Assembly (NCBI RefSeq): GCF_002954405.1
Contig: NZ_MQWC01000004.1
Coordinates: 3,040,668 to 3,104,667 of the forward strand
DNA length: 64,000 nt
Source: Salinibacter sp. 10B
GTDB lineage: Bacteria; Bacteroidota; Rhodothermia; Rhodothermales; Salinibacteraceae
Direction of reading: 5' to 3'
In this document: positions 43,601-52,639 of the stretch, one piece after another
How positions within the stretch are numbered: the first letter of the stretch is position 1
How the letters are laid out: each line of letters begins with the position of its first letter
Notes under the pieces: model-generated
Told to the model about the DNA's origin: nothing
The model's input: the letters and a program-made list of their open reading frames with translations, nothing else
Databases searched by the model: none
Position numbers and translations under genes: made by a program

Positions 43601-45795
43601 ACGGCCCGACCCTCGCGGAGCAGCGCTTTGATGGGGCGGTGAACCTCCAAGGGCTGCTTTACAACGACGTGCGGATGGCCGAGGCCGAAATCAACTTCAA
43701 CGGGAGGCGGGGGGAGGCCCAACTCGTCCAGCGTCTCGAACTGGACGGGACGCTCGGGTATCTGTCGATGCCCAGCCTTTCAGCCGAGCGCACTGAGGTC
43801 AACGCGGTGTACGATGGCACGACCATGAGTTTGTCGTCGAACGTACGCCTCGATCCCACCCACACCGCCACGCTTACGGGCACCGTCACGCCCACCGCCG
43901 ACCAAGTCGAGGTGACCCTGACCAAGCTTGGCCTTCGCTTTGAGAACGATCAGTGGTCGCTTCTGCAGGACGCAACCCTAACGGTCGCGGGGGAATCCGC
44001 AACGCAGTACCGGGTGAATGGGCTTCTGCTTCATAGCGGGACCCAGCAGGTTGCGGTGGATGGCCTGGTGGACCTCGACGGCACGCAGAACCTTCTCGCG
44101 ACCCTTGAGGGCGTGAAGCTGGGGCCGATCTCATCGCTCGTGGGGCTATCGGGGCTGGACGGGACGCTGTCGGGCTCGTTGGACCTCACCGGCCCGGCCG
44201 CTGCGCCTCAGATCGACAGTCGTCTGGCCCTCGATCTTCGTTCCGAAGAGCGAGCCGTCGGCACGCTCCGCTTGAATGCCGACTACGAAGACCTTGCGCT
44301 TTCTCTCGATGCGGCACTGGCCCACACCGATGGCAGCACGCTTACGGCGGAGGGCACCGTGCCCACCGATCTGCGCCTGCAGGCCTCCAATGCGGTGACC
44401 GTAGCAGACCGGCCCGTGCGCCTGCGGTTTTCCACAAGCCGCTTCCCTGTGAATTGGATCGATCCGTTCCTGGACCCGGCCACGGTACGGGAGGTGAGCG
44501 GCACCCTCGCCGCCGACGTGGAGGTGCGGGGCACCCTTAGTGATCCCGACCTTGCCGGTACGGCCTCTCTCAGTAACGGCACTGCCAGGCTGCCCGCTCT
44601 CGAAACGCGCTATCGAGACGCCGCGGCGACGCTTCAATTCGCCGAGGACCGAGTCCGCCTCGAACAGGCGGTCGTCCACTCGTCCAATGACGGACGTATG
44701 CAAGCAGAGGGCGTTATCAACTTTCCCCAGCTTACCGTCGGTGAATATGATCTCACCCTCAACGCCTCCAACTTTATCGCCATCGACACCCGGGCATATC
44801 GTCAGGCCGTGATCGACGGCACCCTCTCCCTGAGGGGGACCACCCAAGAGCCGGTGCTCAATGGAAAGGTGCAGGTGCGCAGTGCCGACATTTACTACAA
44901 CGAGGCCCTGTCCGAAAGTGAGGCGATGGCCACGACGGTTCCCCTGACGAAAGAGGATCAACTTACCCTCGAAAACCGCTTCGGCCTTCGCCTCTCGGCG
45001 GCCGACACCACGACATTTGATGCGTACGAAGCCATGGAGATGGATCTTACAGTCCAGATCCAGCGCAACACGTGGATCCGATCGAAGAGCGCGCCGGAGA
45101 TGAACATCCAGTTTATGGGGGATCTCGACGTCTCGAAGGCGCCCAATGCCGATCCGCAGGTGTTCGGCTCGATTGAGGTCCTTTCGGAGCGGAGCACGCT
45201 GCGCCAGTTTGGACAGGAATTCCAGATTCAGGAGGGCAGTCTCACCTTCAACGGCGATCCGTTTACACCCTACCTGACCCTTGAGGCGACCTATGAGCAA
45301 CGGGCCCGGGGCGCACAGGGGAACGAGGTGACCATCACACTGCGATTGGACGGTCGCCCCGAGACGCTGTCGCCCACCCTCTCGTCTACCCCGCCGATGG
45401 ATACGCGCAACATTCTGTCGTATCTTGCCACGGGCCGCCCGGCGGACGAGCTGCTAAGTGGGAGTGGAGAGGGCAATCTGGCCACACAACTGGCGTTGGG
45501 GCAGGCCACCAATTTTGTTGAGAACCTTGCCGCGAGTGAGCTGGGGCTCGACGTGGTGCGTGTGCAAATCCGGCCCTCAGGGGCGTCGTATCTCACGGTG
45601 GGACGGTACTTTACGCCTCGCTTCTTCGTGAGTGTTGAGCAGCCGGTGACCGAGCCTACCGTCATGGGAGCGGGGACCACCCCCTACCTGCCAGACCTGA
45701 CCCTTGAGTACCAGCTCCTTGATACGCTCATGCTTCGGGCCCTGAACAACCAGGAGTCGTTTCAGGTCAATTTGTTGTTCGAGTACGCCTACTAA
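40615..45795 (+). CDS. tamB: TamB-like translocation and assembly module protein
   Basis: 1726 residues from GTG at 40615. A single N-terminal membrane anchor (ILWVVGTTMGAGLLLVGLLLLG) is followed by more than 1500 residues of repetitive beta-helix-type sequence with many variants of LDTLRLDS / LRLTGVTLT / FDGALALPEG. The C-terminal DUF490 (TamB) domain holds VFGSIEVLSERSTLRQFGQE, FQIQEGSLTFNGDPFTPY, NILSYLATGRP, and ends VNLLFEYAY. It bridges the periplasm from the inner membrane, and AsmA-like/TamB proteins are linked to phospholipid and outer-membrane protein transport. It follows the tamA-like gene by 202 bases on the same strand, as in the classical TAM operon. Confidence 0.9.
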   Translation: MPDESFSRSDEAAPTEEQPSTLHRWGRRILWVVGTTMGAGLLLVGLLLLGVQTETGATAAAQWLAASANPVSGTEIRIERASGSWVRSLRLTGVTLTRTDSSAESSVRMARIDTLTASYRLLPLLQGRLHMTHVSIAGPEVTMRQAADSTWDWLRVLPETPDEPDTSAAMPVRIDRIRVVDGGFAASFYAGGRDSTAHIRDLHLRVQEFESASAVTGRLDTLGLRAQLPTDTTDLRLAARGRLSATSATLDTLRLDSPRSRVRGHGRVRLPEGPTDPVDDVALRVQATPFALRDLTPFVPTLDIDPSETVRFDVQVTGSGRRLSATANGQFRGGGTLAVQADATPTTTATAEGPPLHYHLDAEVRDLTTSLLGSPDTTQNRLSATATVDLTGRSLTALDGTADLRLTDTRWAPLRIPDMTLGATMRDGAAAVELRGRMNEAEVNVTGQTRPLADAPDATFTARVQALDIAAFAPAAGIRSTLAATTRIEARALGQAAQEIDVSLTLDSSRVGVQRIEGGQATLALGPARATFDGALALPEGHVQAAGFAALDGSEQFALETARLDSFNVAALVGDTTNSRVTGTARVEGRGFVPETMRLDASVTLEDSHYGPYRLSTLATTAALTEGRLTTTTEATLNGSEWTLEGRGRPFAPAPSFELRQGRFRNLDIGPFLQSPSQSSRLHGTLRGTVQGFDPERMTVEAGLTLDSSRVNRQRIDAAVWRLQLQEAQLQTALSLDTPDGETQISATARPFAETPTFEVTEGRFRNLNIGTLAGLPGLTTALSGSLALTGRGATATTLALDAGLSVAESRINDAVLSDGRLSVTTEQGRAEANGRFAIAGGTVEMSGTVDRLESTPTYTTQTTVDSLDVGALAGFDSLAASVRSLRWELDGRGTDPGTLTTSTRLSAAGIHVDRFAIDAVDLNGAFRHGQLVLDTLVAQSNAFTSQGQGTLAVTDTSARSDFTLRTEVTDPSPLRRLVGAQTLRLQTGILETRIYGPTLAEQRFDGAVNLQGLLYNDVRMAEAEINFNGRRGEAQLVQRLELDGTLGYLSMPSLSAERTEVNAVYDGTTMSLSSNVRLDPTHTATLTGTVTPTADQVEVTLTKLGLRFENDQWSLLQDATLTVAGESATQYRVNGLLLHSGTQQVAVDGLVDLDGTQNLLATLEGVKLGPISSLVGLSGLDGTLSGSLDLTGPAAAPQIDSRLALDLRSEERAVGTLRLNADYEDLALSLDAALAHTDGSTLTAEGTVPTDLRLQASNAVTVADRPVRLRFSTSRFPVNWIDPFLDPATVREVSGTLAADVEVRGTLSDPDLAGTASLSNGTARLPALETRYRDAAATLQFAEDRVRLEQAVVHSSNDGRMQAEGVINFPQLTVGEYDLTLNASNFIAIDTRAYRQAVIDGTLSLRGTTQEPVLNGKVQVRSADIYYNEALSESEAMATTVPLTKEDQLTLENRFGLRLSAADTTTFDAYEAMEMDLTVQIQRNTWIRSKSAPEMNIQFMGDLDVSKAPNADPQVFGSIEVLSERSTLRQFGQEFQIQEGSLTFNGDPFTPYLTLEATYEQRARGAQGNEVTITLRLDGRPETLSPTLSSTPPMDTRNILSYLATGRPADELLSGSGEGNLATQLALGQATNFVENLAASELGLDVVRVQIRPSGASYLTVGRYFTPRFFVSVEQPVTEPTVMGAGTTPYLPDLTLEYQLLDTLMLRALNNQESFQVNLLFEYAY

Positions 45796-45796
45796 G

Positions 45797-45884
45797 TGGT
45801 GCTATTGGAAAGGCGGGTGGCGTCTTCCAACGGAGCAGGGGGACACGTGTGTGGACCTACGTCCGGGCTTATTCAATAGCACCA
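45797..45884. repeat. 88-bp element with perfect 11-bp terminal inverted repeats
   Basis: TGGTGCTATTG (45797-45807) and CAATAGCACCA (45874-45884) are exact inverted copies that flank 66 bases without a coding frame, starting 2 bases after the tamB stop. An internal imperfect stem lies near 45840-45865. It could be a small non-autonomous mobile element or a structured transcript end. No second copy was noticed in this window. Confidence 0.55.
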
Positions 45885-46311
45885 GTCGTACGAATCCACT
45901 GTGCTCCTAATTGCCTCTCTGTTGAGCACGAGGGTCCGATTTTTAATGTATTCGTGAGCTTTTGGAGTCCCCGGTGCAGGGAGCACCCGGATCGGTACAC
46001 CTGGTGATTATTACCACGCCAGAAACGTTATTTCCGGGCCAAGAGACCGGTCGCAAGCTCATGTGTCGCAACCACACATCGTACCGTCGCAATTCGACCA
46101 CGATTCGACTGGGATTCCTGTGACGCGTTCTTTTTGTGGGGCGGTACAGTATGATGCTCACGCGCCTCTCACCTTTCGACGTGAGCGAGACCTGCCCTTC
46201 TACTTTTTCTCTCGATCCGTTCTGCCCTCCATGCTCCCTGTGTTCTCGTTCGTCTCAGCAATTGCCCGCGTATGCAGTCCGTTCTTGCCGTTCACTTCCG
46301 GGCGTACGTCT
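45885..46311. other. intergenic region upstream of the surface-protein gene
   Basis: About 430 bases. The plus-strand frame of the next gene is open back to 46063, but the natural signal peptide begins at ATG 46312. No riboswitch consensus (for example c-di-GMP) or terminator was recognised. Confidence 0.4.
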
Positions 46312-49300
46312 ATGCGAACGAAGTGCGTTCTCGGGATCGGTCTCGTTCTGATCGTGGCCGGTACCCTTTCCCAAAATGCTCAGGCCCAAAACGACGCACC
46401 GGTCCCGAGCGCGGATAGCTACACCGTGATGCAGGGAGCGACGTTGTCGGAATCTGCTCCGGGCGTGCTTGGCAACGACAGCGACCCCAACGGTGACTCG
46501 CTGACTGTATCGGCGGTGGTGGCGGCTCCGGACAGCGGCAGTCTGTCGCTCGACACGGATGGATCGTTCAGCTACACGCCGGATTCAACCTTCACAGGGA
46601 TCGATGAGTTCAGCTACGCAGTCAGCGATGGCGATACGTCAGCGCAGGCGAGTGTCGAAATCACAGTTGACCAGGACACCTTGGGGGGCGGATCGAATGG
46701 GGCACCCGTCGCCGATTCAGACAGCTACACGACATCCTCGGGTCAGACGTTAACGATCTCCGCGCCGGGGGTCTTGAATAACGACAGCGACCCGGATGAC
46801 GATTCGCTCAGCGCTTCGGTCGTCGCTCTCCCGGACAGTGGTAGCCTTTCCCTCAATACCGACGGCTCGTTCGACTACGCCCCGGATTCCTCTTTCTCCG
46901 GCACCGACTCATTTACCTACGCAGCCAGCGACGGCAGTGCCTCCGACTCGGCAAGTGTCACCATCTCCGTCGACTCCGATTCCTCCAGCGACGGCTCCAA
47001 CAGCGCCCCAGTTGCCAACTCCGACAGCTTTTCCACTCCGAAAGGACAAACCCTCACTGTTACCGCTCCCGGTGTCCTCGACAATGACTCCGACCCGGAG
47101 GGCGACTCGCTGACTGCGTCCGTGGACTCTCTTCCGGGCAGCGGCACACTATCGCTGAACACAAATGGATCCTTCACCTACAGTCCGGACTCCTCCTTCT
47201 CTGGCGTCGACGACTTCAGCTACGAGGTATCTGACGGCCGGGGCGGTACCGACCGGGCGATCGTCGAAGTCACAGTTGAGGAGGACACTTCAAGTGGAGG
47301 GACAAGCGGAGCACCCGTGGCTGAGTCCGATCGCTACACCACTGCTCCCGGCCAGACGCTATCCATTGCCTCCCCCGGAGTGCTGATCAACGATTCCGAT
47401 CCGAACGGCGACTCGCTGACGGTGTCGCTGGTTTCCGGCGTGTCCAATGGATCACTCTCCTTGAATGGAAACGGCTCGTTTATCTACACGCCAGACTCTT
47501 CCTTCACCGGTGTCGACGACTTCACGTATGCGGTCAGCGACGGGGATAGCAGCGATGAGGCGATTGCTGAGATTGTCGTAGAGGAGGACACGACGGAAAG
47601 CGGCACTTCCACGCCTCCTTCCCCGACCGATCTCACCGCCTCCGCGTCCCCGGACAGCGTCACCCTGTCGTGGAGCCCTCCGGACACAACCGTCGTAGCG
47701 TCCTATACCGTCTACCGTGATACGGGAGCAACGGCCTCCGATAGCGCATCGGCCCTCACCACGGTTCCCGCCCCGGATACCACCTACACCGATTCGATGG
47801 TCACGTCCGGCACAACATACCATTACCGCGTATCGGCGACGGACTCGACGGGCACCGAAAGCAGTCTCTCGGCAGAGGCGTCGGCAACCGTGAGCACGTC
47901 CCTCACGGCTGCTCCCGACACCTTCACGACAACAGCGGGCCAAACCCTCACGGTCTCAGCACCGGGGGTCTTGGACAATGACAGCGGGGCGAGTACCGAC
48001 TCGCTGTCGGTGTCGCTGGTGACGGACGTGTCGTCCGGCTCACTCACGCTGAATGCGGACGGTACCTTCACCTACACACCGAACACCGGCTTTACGGGAA
48101 CCGATGCCTTCACGTATGCAGTGAGTGACAGTGCCGGCGCCACGGCCGAGGCCACGGTCTCCCTTCTGGTCGAAGAAGAGGAAACGGTCATTCCCACCGA
48201 CCTCACGGCCACCGCCGGAGAGGAGCAAATCCAACTCAGTTGGACGGCCCCGACGCAGGACTCGGTCGACGGATACTACCTCTACCGCGACACGTCGGCC
48301 TTCGATTCAACCTCTGTGCCTGCGGACGTGGCCCCGTACGACAGCACCGCGAGCGGGACCACCACCGTCACTGACACAAGCGTCACACCCGGCACCACCT
48401 ACCACTATCGCGTCACTGCCCTGGGCGACACTGCGGAGACGGGATTTTCGAACGAGGTCCGGGCGGTGCCTGAAGGACTCGTGGCGAGCGAGTCGAAATC
48501 CGTCAGTAATACGGAGTCCGAACAGGACTTTGAGGAGAGTGGAGCTAAGCTAAACTTTTCCAATGTAGAAGAGCCCGGAAACGTGACGGTGAGCACGTAC
48601 TCCGGTGAGCCCAAAGAATCGGAGAGTATCGATCAGGACAACGTGAGCGACACCCGCATGGTGATTGATGCCGATGCTTCGCTGAAGTTCACCGAGGTAG
48701 ATGTCCGCCTAGCCGTGAGCCGGTTCCGGGGCATCGAGGACCCGAACAACGTGACGGTGTACAAGCGGGGCACGCCGGGCAGTGGCACGTTCCGAAGCCT
48801 GGACACACGGGTAGACGACAACGACACGCCCAATGACATCTCCGACGACACGCTTGAGGCCACCACGGACGGCTTCAGTGAGTTTGCGCTGGGGAGCGAC
48901 ACCGAGCCGCTGCCGGTGGAGATGGCGTCGTTCGACGCTCGGATGGACGACGGGGCCGTTCTTCTCTCCTGGACGACGGCCAGTGAAAATGGCAACGCCG
49001 GCTTCCGGGTCCAACGAAGGATAGGCACGGCGGGGGGAGGAGACGATCCTGATGTACAGGCGTCCCGGCAGGACGCCTCAGCGTGGACGACGGTCGGTTC
49101 CGTTGAAGGAAGCGGCACCACCTCCCAGGCCCAGGCCTACCGCTTTACGGACGGAGAGCTGCCCTACGAGGCCGACGCCTTGACCTATCGTCTCAAGCAG
49201 GTGGACACGGAGGGGAGCACGCACCACTCGGAGGCGATCACTGTTGAGCGAGACGTAGGCACTGTTCAGCTTCTGGGTGCCTATCCGAACCCAGCCCGTC

Positions 49301-49518
49301 ATCAGGCGACGGTTCGGTATGCACTACCCGACCGGAGAACTGTAAAAGTGCAACTCTACGACGTGCTCGGGCGACAGGTACGGACGATCACGAGGGACCG
49401 GAAAGAGGGGCGGCACGAGCAGACGCTGGACGTGAGCAGTCTTTCAAGCGGCGTGTATTTTCTTCGACTCCGGGCCGGCGGGGAGACTCGGACGCAGAAG
49501 CTAACAGTGGTACGGTAG
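46312..49518 (+). CDS. secreted tandem-95/FnIII repeat protein with T9SS-type C-terminal sorting domain
   Basis: 1068 residues from ATG at 46312 (CVLGIGLVLIVAGTL, cleavage near NAQAQ). Four tandem-95 (cadherin-like) repeats of about 100 residues follow, each with APVADSDSYTT, SAPGVLNNDSDPDDDSLSAS, GSLSLNTDGSFDYAPDSSF and TDSFTYAASDG. Then an FnIII-like domain (PTDLTASASPDSVTLSWSPP), a fifth repeat (APDTFTTTAGQTLTVSAPGV) and a second FnIII (PTDLTATAGEEQIQLSW). After a beta-rich region, the C-terminus has the Por-secretion sorting pattern: LLGAYPNPARHQATVRYALP, VQLYDVLGRQVRTI, LSSGVYFLRLRAGG. It is probably exported by type IX secretion and attached to the surface as an adhesin. The Asp/Asn-rich repeats suggest Ca2+ binding. 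Confidence 0.88.
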   Translation: MRTKCVLGIGLVLIVAGTLSQNAQAQNDAPVPSADSYTVMQGATLSESAPGVLGNDSDPNGDSLTVSAVVAAPDSGSLSLDTDGSFSYTPDSTFTGIDEFSYAVSDGDTSAQASVEITVDQDTLGGGSNGAPVADSDSYTTSSGQTLTISAPGVLNNDSDPDDDSLSASVVALPDSGSLSLNTDGSFDYAPDSSFSGTDSFTYAASDGSASDSASVTISVDSDSSSDGSNSAPVANSDSFSTPKGQTLTVTAPGVLDNDSDPEGDSLTASVDSLPGSGTLSLNTNGSFTYSPDSSFSGVDDFSYEVSDGRGGTDRAIVEVTVEEDTSSGGTSGAPVAESDRYTTAPGQTLSIASPGVLINDSDPNGDSLTVSLVSGVSNGSLSLNGNGSFIYTPDSSFTGVDDFTYAVSDGDSSDEAIAEIVVEEDTTESGTSTPPSPTDLTASASPDSVTLSWSPPDTTVVASYTVYRDTGATASDSASALTTVPAPDTTYTDSMVTSGTTYHYRVSATDSTGTESSLSAEASATVSTSLTAAPDTFTTTAGQTLTVSAPGVLDNDSGASTDSLSVSLVTDVSSGSLTLNADGTFTYTPNTGFTGTDAFTYAVSDSAGATAEATVSLLVEEEETVIPTDLTATAGEEQIQLSWTAPTQDSVDGYYLYRDTSAFDSTSVPADVAPYDSTASGTTTVTDTSVTPGTTYHYRVTALGDTAETGFSNEVRAVPEGLVASESKSVSNTESEQDFEESGAKLNFSNVEEPGNVTVSTYSGEPKESESIDQDNVSDTRMVIDADASLKFTEVDVRLAVSRFRGIEDPNNVTVYKRGTPGSGTFRSLDTRVDDNDTPNDISDDTLEATTDGFSEFALGSDTEPLPVEMASFDARMDDGAVLLSWTTASENGNAGFRVQRRIGTAGGGDDPDVQASRQDASAWTTVGSVEGSGTTSQAQAYRFTDGELPYEADALTYRLKQVDTEGSTHHSEAITVERDVGTVQLLGAYPNPARHQATVRYALPDRRTVKVQLYDVLGRQVRTITRDRKEGRHEQTLDVSSLSSGVYFLRLRAGGETRTQKLTVVR
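46390..47592 (+). repeat. four tandem ~300-bp repeats encoding tandem-95 domains
   Basis: Four consecutive units begin at NDAPVP, NGAPVA, NSAPVA and SGAPVA, each ending in a Glu/Asp-rich strand (VEEDT or VDSDS). They are similar but diverged at the DNA level. A fifth, separate unit lies near 47905-48190. Confidence 0.75.
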
Positions 49519-49664
49519 AAGGAGAGAACCGCGAAAACCACTGTACAGCGTCGCTCTTGGAGGGCATCTTCCGACGATTGACGACGTTTTGCAGTCGTTC
49601 TGCTCAGCCTGATGTCTCGTCGCGTGAAATCAAAGCCGTCTCTGAAACGACGAGGATGATCCAC

Positions 49665-50462
49665 TTACCACCCGAGGGGCTTCGTATACGAGAGACTGGC
49701 GGTAATCACGTCGTGTCGCAGGGGAGGGGGAGTACGGGTGAGAGGGGGCGGGTCTTCCAGCCCGGCTATTTTTGCCTTTGAGGAGCGCTCGGTGGAGGAG
49801 AAGACGGATCGGAGGCCCGGATTGTACCGCACGCCCAGCGCTACGCGGTGTCCCTCTTCCGTAGAATAGCTGATTGTCGTGCCAATGAGTAGTCCCGCAT
49901 CCCATCGTCGAATGAGGTCTGTTTTTAACAAAGGAATGCGTTCCTTGAGAGTGAGCGCCTGAATGCGGACGCTGCGGCGAACTCGCCCCCCGACGGCTCG
50001 CGACATCGTGACACCCCCTACGAAGTGGAGCGAGAGGGGACCCGGGAGAGAAAAGTCGTGTCGGCCGAGGAGTTGGCCCTGCAGGTACGACAGCCGGTAG
50101 CGTTCGGACGTATAGCGCTGAGGGGTAGAGCGAGAAAAATGTCCCCCCTTCTGTACGAACAGCAGCTCGGGCTGAACAGCGATGTGGTCGGTGATCGGCA
50201 CGACGAGAAAGGCGCCGGCGTGTAGGTCGAGCCGGACGTTGGTATTGGCCGAGGCCTCGCCTCCCGCGCTTACGAAGGGCACGGCGCTGTCGTTGAGAAA
50301 TCCGAATGTTGGGCCAGTGCGGACGCCTACTCGTATGTGTTGCGACTGAACGCCGCTCACGGAAACGGTGATCAGGAGGAGAGTGACTACGGCCGTCCGC
50401 CCCCATAATGAGAGGGCACCGGGCGAGGGAGGGCACTGGCATCCAGGTGTACCGAAGGTCAT
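49665..50462 (-). CDS. outer-membrane beta-barrel protein (porin-family, PorT-like)
   Basis: 265 residues from ATG at 50462; signal peptide TAVVTLLLITVSVSGVQSQ. The mature part is a small barrel: IRVGVRTGPTFGFLND, VRLDLHAGAFLVVPITDHIAVQPELLFVQKG (the typical strand pair, within 50250-50150), LQGQLLGRHDF, RWDAGLLIGTTISYS and the terminal ITASLSYTKPLGW. It belongs to the outer-membrane beta-barrel (OmpW/PorT-like) group of Bacteroidota-type bacteria. Role unknown. It is convergent with the surface-protein gene and divergent from the SLC13 gene. Confidence 0.78.
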   Translation of the reverse strand: MTFGTPGCQCPPSPGALSLWGRTAVVTLLLITVSVSGVQSQHIRVGVRTGPTFGFLNDSAVPFVSAGGEASANTNVRLDLHAGAFLVVPITDHIAVQPELLFVQKGGHFSRSTPQRYTSERYRLSYLQGQLLGRHDFSLPGPLSLHFVGGVTMSRAVGGRVRRSVRIQALTLKERIPLLKTDLIRRWDAGLLIGTTISYSTEEGHRVALGVRYNPGLRSVFSSTERSSKAKIAGLEDPPPLTRTPPPLRHDVITASLSYTKPLGW

Positions 50463-50773
50463 ACGGGCGAACGGCGAGCGTCGAAGAAGAGGAATGGAGG
50501 CTATTGTACAGCCTGGGTGGGGGCCCATTGGGGACTCAAGTGCGCCGGAAGCCCCCGAAACGAGCATCCCACATCATTTGCAGCGGGTCGTGTGGGTTGG
50601 GGGAGAGGGAGGAGGAAACAACGAACGCTCGAGAGTGAGGAGCGATTGTGACGGAGTAATAACGCACCGAACCTCACACCGGCGCGTTCCTTCACAAAGT
50701 CCTCTGAGGCTCCTCGGTCGCATCGAAGGAAGGATCCACATCCGTATTCCACTCGTCTGTCTTCACGCGTTAC
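50463..50773. other. divergent intergenic region
   Basis: About 310 bases between two divergent starts (50462 minus, 50774 plus), so it must carry both promoters. Frames on both strands are shadows. No clear operator was found. Confidence 0.4.
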
Positions 50774-52621
50774 ATGCTCCTATCTCGTCTTCCGATTCTC
50801 CTCACTCAGGCGGCCCCCACGTTCACCGTGGATATGTTCGTCGTGCTGGGGTTGATTGCCGCGGTGCTCGGCCTTTTTATCTCGGAAATCGTCCCCATTG
50901 ACATCACGGCACTCGGCACGATGGTCGCGGTCATTCTCCTGGAGCCGTGGACGGGGGTCGGGCCGGCAGACGGCGTCTCGGGCTTTGCCAGCACGGCCAC
51001 CGTCACGGTCCTCGCCATGTTTATTCTGAGTGAGGGCATTCGGCGTACCGGGGTGCTTCGGCGCCTGGGCAATCGGATTGTGGAGTGGGCAAAGGGGAGC
51101 TTCTACAAACAGTACGGTGCACTCATCGGCCTTTCCGGCACCACGGCGGGCGTCATCAACAACACGCCGGTGGTAGCCATGATGATTCCGATGGCGGTCA
51201 ACCTGGCCCGTCGCACGAAGCTTTCCCCCTCGAAGCTGCTGATGCCCATTTCGTTTGCCTCCATGCTTGGGGGCATGCTCACGCTCATCGGGACCTCTAC
51301 CTCCATCCTGGCGAGTGACGTGAGCGCACGACTGTTGGGGCACCCGTTCTCAATGTTCGAATTTACGGCGCTGGGGGCGATTGTCCTCGTGACGGGATGG
51401 ATCTATCTTCTGACCGTGGGGCATCGGCTCGTTCCGGAGCGCATTAAGCCACAGGAAGATCTGACGGAGGAATTCGAGATTAGTGGATACCTGTCAGAAG
51501 TAGTGGTGACCGAGGAGTCTCCCTTGGTGGGCTATACGGTGCGGCAGGCCTTGGAGCAGTTGGAACTGGACGTAGACATCGTGCGCATGGAGCGAGACGG
51601 GAAGGCGTTCGCCGCCCCGCTGGGCAGCAAGCAGTTTCGTCCCGGCGACGAGCTTCTGCTCCGCACCAATCGCGACACGCTGATGCAGCTCATCCGAACG
51701 CAAAAACTGGAGCCCGAGGCGCGTACGAAGACGTTCCGGGAAAAGGACTTCGAGATCGAGCGGAAGGGGGAGGCGCTCGCAGAAATTGTATTGCTTTCCG
51801 ACAATCCCCTCGTTGGGGAGACGCTCCGTACCATCACGTTTGCTCAGCGGTTTGACGCGCTCGTGCTGGCCATTCGACGCAAGGGGGAGCTCCTCTATGA
51901 CAATGTCGACCAGGTGCCCCTGCAGGGGGGGGACACGCTCCTCGTGCAGGCGTCTGGCCAGGCCCTCAAACAATTCGAGCGCGGCCGGTCGTTCGTCGTC
52001 ATTCAGGCCGACGAAGAGGCTTCCTTTCGAACCGAGAAGCTTCCGCTGGCACTTGGCATTATCGGGCTGGTGGTGGGCCTCGCGGCGCTGGAGGTGGTGC
52101 CCATCATGGTATCGGCGCTCGGCGGCATCGTGGCGATGGTCGCGACCGGGTGCGTGCGGCCCAATGAGGTGTACGAGGCGGTGGACTGGAGCGTGATTTT
52201 CTTACTGGCCGGCCTCATCCCGCTGGGAATGGCGATGGAGCGCTCCGGCACGGCGGCGTATCTGGCTACGGCCATCACGGATATAGGGACGTCCTTGCCG
52301 GCGCTGGTGCTCCTGTTTGTGTTTTACATCGTCACCTCGCTGGTCACGCAGGTGATCAGCAACAATGCCAGCGTCATTTTGATGATTCCGATGGCCGTGG
52401 AGGCAGCGCAGATCACGGGGGCGGATCCGTTCTCGTTCGTTCTGGCCGTTACGTTCGGCGCGAGCTGCGCCCTCCTCACGCCCATTGGGTACCAGACCAA
52501 TCTCATGGTCTACGGCCCGGGCGGCTACCGCTTCACGGATTTCGTGCGAATGGGGGCGCCCCTTCAACTGCTCCTCGCGTTCGTGACCTGCGGCGGCATC
52601 TGGGCGATTTGGGGCGTGTAG
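50774..52621 (+). CDS. SLC13-family permease with two RCK_C (TrkA-C) domains
   Basis: 615 residues. N-terminal membrane half (FVVLGLIAAVLGLFIS, TMVAVILLEPW, VTVLAMFILSEGIRRTGVL) with the anion-binding hairpin signature SGTTAGVINNTPVVAMMIPM and SMLGGMLTLIGTSTSILAS. The central cytoplasmic part has two TrkA-C domains (GYLSEVVVTEESPLVGYTVR; LAEIVLLSDNPLVGETLRTI). The C-terminal membrane half repeats the signature: SLVTQVISNNASVILMIPMA, LLTPIGYQTNLMVYGPGGY. It carries dicarboxylate, sulfate or a related anion with Na+ across the inner membrane. The RCK domains suggest ligand gating. Substrate not decided by sequence. Confidence 0.9.
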   Translation: MLLSRLPILLTQAAPTFTVDMFVVLGLIAAVLGLFISEIVPIDITALGTMVAVILLEPWTGVGPADGVSGFASTATVTVLAMFILSEGIRRTGVLRRLGNRIVEWAKGSFYKQYGALIGLSGTTAGVINNTPVVAMMIPMAVNLARRTKLSPSKLLMPISFASMLGGMLTLIGTSTSILASDVSARLLGHPFSMFEFTALGAIVLVTGWIYLLTVGHRLVPERIKPQEDLTEEFEISGYLSEVVVTEESPLVGYTVRQALEQLELDVDIVRMERDGKAFAAPLGSKQFRPGDELLLRTNRDTLMQLIRTQKLEPEARTKTFREKDFEIERKGEALAEIVLLSDNPLVGETLRTITFAQRFDALVLAIRRKGELLYDNVDQVPLQGGDTLLVQASGQALKQFERGRSFVVIQADEEASFRTEKLPLALGIIGLVVGLAALEVVPIMVSALGGIVAMVATGCVRPNEVYEAVDWSVIFLLAGLIPLGMAMERSGTAAYLATAITDIGTSLPALVLLFVFYIVTSLVTQVISNNASVILMIPMAVEAAQITGADPFSFVLAVTFGASCALLTPIGYQTNLMVYGPGGYRFTDFVRMGAPLQLLLAFVTCGGIWAIWGV

Positions 52622-52639
52622 GGAAGGGGACGCGGTGCG

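Noticed and set aside
42289-45300. Two long minus-strand frames antisense to tamB
   Set aside because: The TamB C-terminal domain is unmistakable on the plus strand; the antisense frames are Arg/Gly/Val-rich shadows.
46390-48190. Direct repeats considered as a CRISPR array
   Set aside because: They are about 300 bp long, in frame and encode tandem-95 domains; no short repeat-spacer pattern exists in the window.
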